In this document: positions 1-4,256 of the stretch, piece after piece
Layout of the letters: each line of letters opens with the position of its first letter
How positions within the stretch are numbered: position 1 is the stretch's first letter
DNA from: an uncultured Woeseiaceae bacterium
GTDB taxonomy: Bacteria > Pseudomonadota > Gammaproteobacteria > Woeseiales > Woeseiaceae
Length of the DNA: 5,707 nucleotides
NCBI GenBank assembly: GCA_947259435.1
Contig: CAMYMP010000068.1
Coordinates: 1-5,707 of the forward strand
Direction of reading: 5' to 3'
The notes under the pieces: generated by a model
Databases searched by the model: none
What the model was told of the DNA's origin: nothing
The model's input: the letters and a program-made list of their open reading frames with translations, nothing else
Program-made: the position numbers and the translations under genes

Positions 1-1118
1 GCTGCCGGATTCATGCGCACGATATAGGCAGGTATCAGTACTATCGTCAGGATGAACGCAAGCAGCACGCCGAAAGCAACGAACGCGCCGAAAACCTGCA
101 CGGGAGGAATCGGCGTCAGCATCAGCGAGAGAAAGCCCACAGCGGACGTCAGGGAGGTAAACAGCATCGGCGTAAAGAGATGCTCGACCACGCGTGAGAT
201 GACAACCTTTGCATCTGCTCCGGGGCGGTAGGAATCGGCAAACTCCGACATGATGTGCACGGAGTCGACGACGGCGATAGGCATCAGGAAGATCGGGATC
301 ATCGAGCTCATGATATGGACCGTGAAACCCATGCCGATCAGGAGGCCCATGCTGATGATGACGGTCGCCATAGCGACCAGCATCGGTGCGATCACGAGCT
401 GTGCGCTGCGGAAGAAGTACAACATCAGTCCGAAGATCATCAGGCCGGCGAGGGGCGCCGATATGCCCATCTGTACGAACATGTCATGGCCGAACGTGTC
501 CTCGGCAACGGGCAGACCCGTGATGTGGTACGCATCGTCGGAGTCCAGGTTCTCGATGAGCGACTGAATCTCGCGTGCCAGCGGATAACTCAGATCTTTA
601 CTGGCTATCGGCACATAGATCATGGCTGCATTGCCGTCCCCGGATACGAGCGAGTCTTTCAGCAATGGCAGGCGATTGACTTTGTCGCGAATGTGCAGCG
701 CCTGCTCGGCGGTAACCGGAGCGTCCCGCATCAACCATTCGAATCGAATTACGCCGGGACTTTCCTGATCGATGTTATCGACCCTGGCAAGTGACGCGAG
801 ATCCGGAGTAATGACGCCGTCGAGTTCGAGAATCGACTGACTCAAATTGTGCAATGCCGTTAACGACTCAATGTTGTAGATACCGTCCGGATGCGTTTCG
901 TTAACGATCCCGACCACGATTGCATCGTGATACGTAAAGCGGTGCTCAACTGCGTTGTGAAACACCCTGTCGCTCTGGTTTGCCGGCAACATGTTCTCCG
1001 GATCGGTATCGATCTGGATGCGCGTCATCAAAGCACCGAAAACCACGACGAGCAGCACGATGACGGCATAGACCGTCCGCGGTCGTTCCGTCGCGACATG
1101 GATGACAAAGTGTTTCAT
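1..1118 (-). CDS. RND-superfamily (MMPL/COG1033-type) exporter, partial
   Basis: Inner-membrane, proton-driven exporter of hydrophobic or lipid-like substrates by family; the substrate cannot be read from sequence. The reading frame is open from an ATG at 1118 to the left edge, giving the first 372 residues of a protein usually about twice that long. TM1 is near residues 14-32. A periplasmic loop (about 35-215) contains TDPENMLP near 38-45, typical of this family. Four further hydrophobic segments follow: about 217-236, 240-262, 272-290 and 317-335, with a fifth near 344-364. The VVDSVHIMSEF stretch (about 283-293) puts an acidic residue, D285, in TM4, where RND proteins carry proton-relay residues. 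A good ribosome binding site (AAAGGAG, 1134-1128) lies 9 bases before the ATG and fixes the start. It is divergent from the ArsR gene and shares its control region. The family is certain; the physiological role is not. Confidence 0.9.
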   Translation of the reverse strand, partial: MKHFVIHVATERPRTVYAVIVLLVVVFGALMTRIQIDTDPENMLPANQSDRVFHNAVEHRFTYHDAIVVGIVNETHPDGIYNIESLTALHNLSQSILELDGVITPDLASLARVDNIDQESPGVIRFEWLMRDAPVTAEQALHIRDKVNRLPLLKDSLVSGDGNAAMIYVPIASKDLSYPLAREIQSLIENLDSDDAYHITGLPVAEDTFGHDMFVQMGISAPLAGLMIFGLMLYFFRSAQLVIAPMLVAMATVIISMGLLIGMGFTVHIMSSMIPIFLMPIAVVDSVHIMSEFADSYRPGADAKVVISRVVEHLFTPMLFTSLTSAVGFLSLMLTPIPPVQVFGAFVAFGVLLAFILTIVLIPAYIVRMNPA

Positions 1119-1150
1119 ACGGCACAGCTCCTTTCGCAAGCCCTTTTACT

Positions 1151-1164
1151 TTAGCGATCGCTAA
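1151..1164. promoter_or_regulatory. Perfect 14-bp palindrome at the exporter transcription start
   Basis: TTAGCGATCGCTAA is fully self-complementary. It overlaps the end of the exporter -10 box and covers the predicted transcription start. It carries TTAG and CTAA half-sites as the ArsR-side operators do, but in the opposite order and with a GC-rich centre. It may therefore bind a different protein or form a second binding mode. It could also be a short stem in the exporter leader. Confidence 0.4.
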
Positions 1165-1191
1165 TATATGACAATCTACTAAATTAGTAAA
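1163..1191 (-). promoter_or_regulatory. Candidate sigma-70 promoter of the RND exporter gene
   Basis: On the minus strand TTTACT (1191-1186, 4 of 6 to the -35 consensus) is followed by a 17-bp spacer and TATATT (1168-1163, 5 of 6 to the -10 consensus). Transcription would start near 1156, leaving a leader of about 38 bases with the ribosome binding site at 1134-1128. The palindrome at 1177-1189 overlaps the -35 end and the spacer, so a bound repressor would block polymerase. Confidence 0.6.
1177..1189. promoter_or_regulatory. Operator 1, probable ArsR-family repressor site at the exporter promoter
   Basis: TACTAA-A-TTAGTA is a perfect 6-1-6 palindrome centred on 1183, overlapping the -35 box and spacer of the exporter promoter. 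The near-identical site at 1207-1219, on the other promoter, matches it at 12 of 13 positions when read on the minus strand. AT-rich palindromes next to their own gene are usual for ArsR-family repressors; assignment to this repressor is inferred from position and repetition. Confidence 0.6.
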
Positions 1192-1193
1192 GC

Positions 1194-1202
1194 ATAAATT
1201 AT
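1194..1202. promoter_or_regulatory. Middle operator-like element
   Basis: ATAA-A-TTAT is a 4-1-4 palindrome centred on 1198, exactly 15 bp from the centres of the two stronger elements at 1183 and 1213. It keeps the TAAATTA core but not the outer C/G positions, so it may be a weaker site or part of one extended site. Confidence 0.35.
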
Positions 1203-1230
1203 CGCTTTCTAATTTAGTATCGTCTATACT
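1202..1230 (+). promoter_or_regulatory. Candidate promoter of the ArsR-DUF302 operon
   Basis: TATACT (1225-1230) matches the -10 consensus at 5 of 6 positions, with a predicted start near 1237. At 17-bp spacing the -35 hexamer would be TCGCTT (1202-1207), a poor match. The -10 is well supported and the -35 weak. Confidence 0.45.
1207..1219. promoter_or_regulatory. Operator 2, probable autoregulatory site of the ArsR gene
   Basis: On the minus strand this reads TACTAAATTAGAA, one base away from the perfect palindrome at 1177-1189. It is centred on 1213, 30 bp from that site's centre. It lies in the spacer between the proposed -35 and the strong TATACT -10 box of the repressor gene, the classic position for negative autoregulation. 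Confidence 0.55.
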
Positions 1231-1264
1231 GTTGCCAAACCACCGATGAACATCGGATGATTTC

Positions 1265-1633
1265 ATGGCAGAGGCTCAGAAAACAGATAGTAAACAAGAT
1301 GTTATAGCTCAGCGCATCGAGCAGATGCGCGAGCATGCCCCGGATGCGGCGGGGCTCATGAAAGCCCTGGGCAATGAGAGCCGGCTGATGATTCTGTGTA
1401 CGCTGGCCGAGAGCGAACGCTCGGTCGGCGATTTAAACGCAATGATCCCCCTGAGTCAGTCGGCTCTCTCCCAACAACTCGCCCGGCTGCGCCAGCAAGG
1501 CCTCGTGCACACACGGCGCGAGTCGCAGACTATTTATTACTCACTGGCCGAAGGGCCGGCAGACCGGATCATTCACCTGCTGCACGATATCTACTGTGGA
1601 ACCGAACTGCCTGCTGAAGCGGAGACACATTGA
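1265..1633 (+). CDS. ArsR-family transcriptional repressor, BigR/SqrR-like with paired cysteines
   Basis: DNA-binding repressor of 122 residues, normal for the family. The winged helix-turn-helix spans about residues 28-105: LMKALGNESRLMILCTL is the usual ArsR entry, LSQSALSQQLARLRQQGLV (about 63-81) the recognition helix region, and RRESQTIYYSL the wing. C45 follows the first helix (LMILCTL) and C111 lies in the last (IYCG). They are 66 residues apart, the spacing and context of the C42/C108 pair in BigR and C41/C107 in SqrR, which form a di- or tetrasulfide on reaction with persulfides. The CxC-type metal motif of ArsR/SmtB is absent. I infer a reactive-sulfur or redox sensor rather than an arsenic sensor. 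The ATG at 1265 has only a weak ribosome binding site (GGA, 1255-1257). The stop overlaps the DUF302 start. Likely autoregulated through the sites at 1177-1219. Confidence 0.9.
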   Translation: MAEAQKTDSKQDVIAQRIEQMREHAPDAAGLMKALGNESRLMILCTLAESERSVGDLNAMIPLSQSALSQQLARLRQQGLVHTRRESQTIYYSLAEGPADRIIHLLHDIYCGTELPAEAETH

Positions 1634-2025
1634 TGGAAACCGAATTTGGGTTTGGCAAGATCGTTGACATGAAATTCGACGCCGCTATCGAAAAAGTAAC
1701 GGCCGACCTGCAAACCGAAGGCTTCGGTGTGCTTTCTGACATCGACGTCGCGGCGAAGATGAAAGAAAAGCTCGGCGAAGACATGCCGCCGTATCGAATT
1801 CTCGGCGCGTGCAATCCCGCGTTGGCATATCGGGCGATTAACGCCGTACCCGACATCGGTCTGTTGCTGCCGTGCAATGTTCTGGTTCGTCAGGATGAAG
1901 CCGGAGCAGTATCGGTCAGTTTCATGGATCCGAAAAGCGTGCTGTCGCTGGTCGACAATCCGGATGTCGATCCTCTGGCGGATGAGGTGAAAGCCAAACT
2001 CGAGCGCGTACTCGAGACGCTCTGA
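1633..2025 (+). CDS. DUF302 family protein
   Basis: A 130-residue single-domain protein with no signal peptide or membrane segment, so probably cytoplasmic. The DUF302 signature is clear: an N-terminal strand-helix (about 8-32, ending EGFGVLSDID), then YRILGACNPALAYRAI (54-69) and IGLLLPCNVLV (75-85). Its two cysteines, C60 and C81, both sit in these conserved motifs. The biochemical function of the domain is not established. I chose the ATG at 1633, which overlaps the ArsR stop (TGATG) and has GGAG at 1621-1624, 8 bases upstream. A TTG three bases earlier would add one residue. The overlap implies translational coupling with the repressor, so the protein should be made under the same sulfur or redox cue and may act with the divergent exporter. 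It ends 8 bp from the convergent DadA-like gene, with no room for a private terminator. Confidence 0.88.
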   Translation: METEFGFGKIVDMKFDAAIEKVTADLQTEGFGVLSDIDVAAKMKEKLGEDMPPYRILGACNPALAYRAINAVPDIGLLLPCNVLVRQDEAGAVSVSFMDPKSVLSLVDNPDVDPLADEVKAKLERVLETL

Positions 2026-2033
2026 ATCTGACG

Positions 2034-3236
2034 TTACTGCACAGCGGCATCGGCGGCATCAGCCGCACAGGCGTGCGCCAGTGTCCACCCCAGCATGCCA
2101 TGCCCGGTGTTCAGATAAACTCCTTTGACTGTACTCGGGCCGACGAAAGGTTGTCCGTCCGGTGTCATCGGGCGGTTACCTGCCCATGGCCGATGGTCGG
2201 GCGCACTGTAATCGGCGGCCCCGGGCGCAATTTCTCTGGCGAGTTGCAATAGCGACTGGATGCGTTCCTGATCGCCATCTGTTTTGTTGCCAACAAAGTC
2301 GGCAAAACCCGCGATCCTGACACTGTCGCCAAGCCGCCCGATCACCAACCTGCGGCGCAGTGCCGTGAAACTCGCCGACGGCGAAGCGTCAGCCACGGGC
2401 AACGTCACGCTGTAGCCGCGCACCGGGTACATCGGCAAACGTATTCCCAATGGCCGTAGCAACGCGGAGCTCTGCACTCCAGCGCACACCACGACCGCGT
2501 CAGCCGCAATAGATTCGTTTTCCAGTGCAACGCTCTTGAAACGATCCTGCACGGTTTCTATTTCCCGGACTTCCGTATTGAGCCGAAACGTCACTCGCCC
2601 GGACGATTCGAGGTGTTCGCGCAGGCGGCTTGTGAACTGAAAAGAGTCCGCAATCGAGTCTTCCTTCGAGTACACGGCTGCAATGAAATCCTCGTTGATC
2701 TCTTGAAGCGCGGGTTCGATCAATAGAGATTCTTCGCGAGACAGCACGTCCGTCTCACAACCGTTCGCACGTTTGAGCGCACAGGACTTTTGAGCTGAGC
2801 TGAGTTGCTTCTCGTCGGTTAGCAGTATTAGTTTGCCGGCAGCCCGATGCGAGAACTCGATCGGCACGGTTTGCAGAAAGTCCTTCATGAGCTCGGCGGA
2901 GCGCAGCGCGATCCTGAGCAGGGTGATCGTGTTCTTCGCGGCGCGCTGTGATCTGCACTGGGCCAGGAAGCGAAGTCCCCAGCCTATCAACCGAGGGTCG
3001 ATCCGAACCTTTGAACCCGGTTCGCGCCCGAGCATCAGACCCGGCAATTCGGCGAAAAAGGAAGGTTTCGCGAGCGAATCGGTGAAGCTGTAGGACAATT
3101 GGCCCGCGTTCGCATAGCTCGCGCCACAGGCAACACCATCCTCGCGGTCGATGACCGGGACATCGCAGCCGCGTTGCGCCAGGTAGAACGCGGTCGTCAC
3201 ACCAATGACGCCCCCGCCCAGTACCAGAACGTGCAT
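2034..3236 (-). CDS. DadA-like FAD-dependent D-amino acid dehydrogenase / DAO-family oxidoreductase
   Basis: Flavoenzyme of the DAO fold, most like DadA, which oxidises D-amino acids to 2-oxo acids and passes electrons to the respiratory chain at the inner membrane. The N-terminus VLVLGGGVIGVTTAFYLAQRG has the GxGxxG FAD motif (G7-G12), followed by VIDRE and ANAGQLS, the DadA hallmark after the dinucleotide fold. The C-terminal RPMTPDG (355-361) and NTGHGMLGWT (376-385) are the usual FAD/substrate motifs. With the ATG at 3236 the protein is 400 residues, against about 430 for E. coli DadA. It stops 15 residues after GHGMLGWT, so the C-terminal tail is missing. A TTG at 3257, overlapping the stop of the upstream TerB-like gene, would add seven residues. 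I prefer the ATG because the family begins just before the first strand, although neither start has a clear ribosome binding site. It is probably cotranscribed with the TerB-like gene. Substrate unproven. Confidence 0.85.
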   Translation of the reverse strand: MHVLVLGGGVIGVTTAFYLAQRGCDVPVIDREDGVACGASYANAGQLSYSFTDSLAKPSFFAELPGLMLGREPGSKVRIDPRLIGWGLRFLAQCRSQRAAKNTITLLRIALRSAELMKDFLQTVPIEFSHRAAGKLILLTDEKQLSSAQKSCALKRANGCETDVLSREESLLIEPALQEINEDFIAAVYSKEDSIADSFQFTSRLREHLESSGRVTFRLNTEVREIETVQDRFKSVALENESIAADAVVVCAGVQSSALLRPLGIRLPMYPVRGYSVTLPVADASPSASFTALRRRLVIGRLGDSVRIAGFADFVGNKTDGDQERIQSLLQLAREIAPGAADYSAPDHRPWAGNRPMTPDGQPFVGPSTVKGVYLNTGHGMLGWTLAHACAADAADAAVQ

Positions 3237-3253
3237 CGGATTGGCAGCCGCGC

Positions 3254-3721
3254 TCAATGCGCCGCACGCGCGGCGTCATGCTTGAGACGCATGACGCGGC
3301 CGCGGCTGACGTAGAGCAAGTCGCTGATCTTCAGCACGAGAGAGTCCTCGTATTTGTCGAGCCGCCCGTCGGCGTAGGCGATTTGCCACAACAAGCCGAC
3401 GATGCGGGCTTTGTCGGCATCGTCCAGGTGTTCATGCAAGAGCTGAGTCAGATCGTGCACGGATGTCAGGTCTTCCGCCTTGTCGCCGGCCGTATTGACG
3501 AGTTCCGCCGACTCCTCGGGCGTCAGTTCGAAATGCGTCTCGATGAGCTTCAGCACCCGATCGAATTCGGCCTCTTCGAACACGTGATCGGCCCGCGCAA
3601 CGTCGAGCATCAGCACGGCCGTTGCCATGCGCAACGCCGCCTCGTGATCCGCCGCGTCCGCCTCAGTGGAGCTCTCCGAGGCGATGGCATCAACTACCTG
3701 ATCGATAAGCTTTCTGAGCAT
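3254..3721 (-). CDS. TerB-like (COG4103-type) protein
   Basis: A small 155-residue helical, acidic protein with a TerB-like domain, also found in tellurite-resistance TerB and the N-terminus of DjlA; its molecular role is unknown. The domain shows the expected internal duplication: ARADHVFEEAE (about 42-52) and AYADGRLDKYE (about 115-125). Each has an Asp and a Glu seven residues apart (D45/E52 and D118/E125), probably metal-binding acidic positions. There is no signal peptide or membrane segment. No other ter genes are nearby, so tellurite resistance should not be assumed. The ATG at 3721 lacks an evident ribosome binding site. The stop (3256-3254) overlaps a possible TTG start of the DadA-like gene and lies 17 bp from its preferred ATG, so the two genes form a minus-strand pair. 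It is divergent from the molybdenum hydroxylase operon across a 74-bp gap. Confidence 0.8.
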   Translation of the reverse strand: MLRKLIDQVVDAIASESSTEADAADHEAALRMATAVLMLDVARADHVFEEAEFDRVLKLIETHFELTPEESAELVNTAGDKAEDLTSVHDLTQLLHEHLDDADKARIVGLLWQIAYADGRLDKYEDSLVLKISDLLYVSRGRVMRLKHDAARAAH

Positions 3722-3733
3722 TGTCTGGCCGGA

Positions 3734-3762
3734 CTGAATTCGATCACGCAGTGTACTAAACT
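3734..3762 (+). promoter_or_regulatory. Candidate promoter of the iorAB-type operon
   Basis: CTGAAT (3734-3739, 3 of 6 to the -35 consensus) is followed by a 17-bp spacer and TAAACT (3757-3762, 4 of 6 to the -10 consensus). Transcription would start near 3769, leaving a short leader with GAGG at 3786-3789. The match is modest, but the region must hold promoters for both divergent transcripts and this is the best pair I see. The minus-strand promoter was not identified. Confidence 0.35.
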
Positions 3763-3807
3763 AGCCCTGATGCCGAAAACAACACGAGGTGCACCGTGAT
3801 CGAATTC
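3736..3807. repeat. 13-bp perfect inverted repeat spanning the iorA promoter and start codon
   Basis: GAATTCGATCACG (3736-3748) and CGTGATCGAATTC (3795-3807) are exact reverse complements separated by 46 bp. The left arm overlaps the proposed -35 box and the right arm contains the GTG start of the small subunit. It may be a paired protein-binding site. It could also be an mRNA stem hiding the start codon, if a transcript begins upstream of 3736. Confidence 0.6.
3754..3764 (+). promoter_or_regulatory. Match to the ArsR-side operator core
   Basis: TACTAAACTAG matches the first 11 bases of the perfect operator at 1177-1189 at 10 positions, and it overlaps the candidate -10 box. The second half-site is degraded (CC instead of TA at the end), so binding would be weaker. 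A shared regulator is inference only. Confidence 0.3.
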
Positions 3808-4254
3808 GAACTGAACGGCCAGGCCGTTACATCCGACAGCCCGCCCGACACTCCGCTGCTCTGGGTCATCCGTGACGAACTGAAACTCAAAGGCACCAAA
3901 TTCGCCTGCGGTATTGCTATGTGCGGCGCCTGCGTCGTGCATCTCGACGGGTCTGCGCTGCGCTCCTGCGTCACGCCGGTCAGCGTTGCGGCAAACCGCT
4001 CGGTAACGACGATCGAAGGACTTGATTCGGACACAGGTAAGGCACTCCAGTCGGCTTGGGTCGAGGAGCAGGTGCCGCAGTGTGGTTACTGCCAGTCCGG
4101 CCAGATCATGCAGGCGGCTTATCTGCTCGAGAACAACTCGAGTCCGAGCGATGCGGACATCAACGCAGCCATGAACGGCAATGTATGCCGCTGCATGGCC
4201 TATACACGCATTCGCAAGGCGATCAAACGCGCCGCGAACGGCGGGGAGGCGTAA
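3796..4254 (+). CDS. Small [2Fe-2S] subunit of an IorA-type molybdenum hydroxylase
   Basis: Electron-transfer subunit of 152 residues, full length for the family, holding two [2Fe-2S] clusters that carry electrons away from the molybdenum site. The plant-ferredoxin-like half has C38, C43, C46 and C58 (CGIAMCGAC ... RSC). The helical second half has C96, C99, C131 and C133 (QCGYCQSGQ ... VCRC). All eight ligands are present. M42 stands where xanthine dehydrogenase relatives commonly have Gln, a position I recall varying in IorA-type proteins. The start is a GTG at 3796 with GAGG six bases upstream; no upstream ATG keeps the fold. There is no signal peptide, so export would depend on the Tat signal of the large subunit encoded 2 bp downstream. 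No FAD subunit lies between them, which is the two-subunit arrangement of isoquinoline 1-oxidoreductase. The substrate may be an N-heterocycle or aldehyde but is not determined by sequence. Confidence 0.93.
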   Translation: MIEFELNGQAVTSDSPPDTPLLWVIRDELKLKGTKFACGIAMCGACVVHLDGSALRSCVTPVSVAANRSVTTIEGLDSDTGKALQSAWVEEQVPQCGYCQSGQIMQAAYLLENNSSPSDADINAAMNGNVCRCMAYTRIRKAIKRAANGGEA

Positions 4255-4256
4255 TC

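Noticed and set aside
255..794. Long plus-strand open frame opposite the RND exporter gene
   Set aside because: It has no recognisable domain and a biased His/Asp/Arg composition, and it is the antisense shadow of a clearly membrane-protein-coding frame.
1243..1256. CCGATG-AA-CATCGG hairpin just before the ArsR start
   Set aside because: The stem is short and could touch the weak ribosome binding site, but nothing distinguishes it from chance.
946..1266. Minus-strand open frame across the exporter start and the divergent promoter region
   Set aside because: It covers the AT-rich control region and overlaps the exporter N-terminus in another frame, with no family resemblance.
1265..1633. Arsenic-sensing ArsR with an ars operon
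   Set aside because: The CxC metal motif is absent, there is no arsenate reductase or arsenite pump nearby, and the cysteine pair matches BigR/SqrR instead.
2053..2066. Hairpin GCGGC-ATCA-GCCGC near the convergent gene ends, considered as a terminator
   Set aside because: Only 5 bp of stem, no following T-tract on either strand, and it lies inside the DadA-like coding region.
3254..3721. Tellurite-resistance locus
   Set aside because: Only one TerB-like gene is present. TerB-like domains occur in many proteins unrelated to tellurite, and no terC, terD or terE is visible.
3257..3799. 180-codon plus-strand open frame opposite the TerB-like gene
   Set aside because: The minus frame has a convincing duplicated TerB domain. 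The plus frame has no domain and runs through the promoter gap and across the start of the hydroxylase small subunit.
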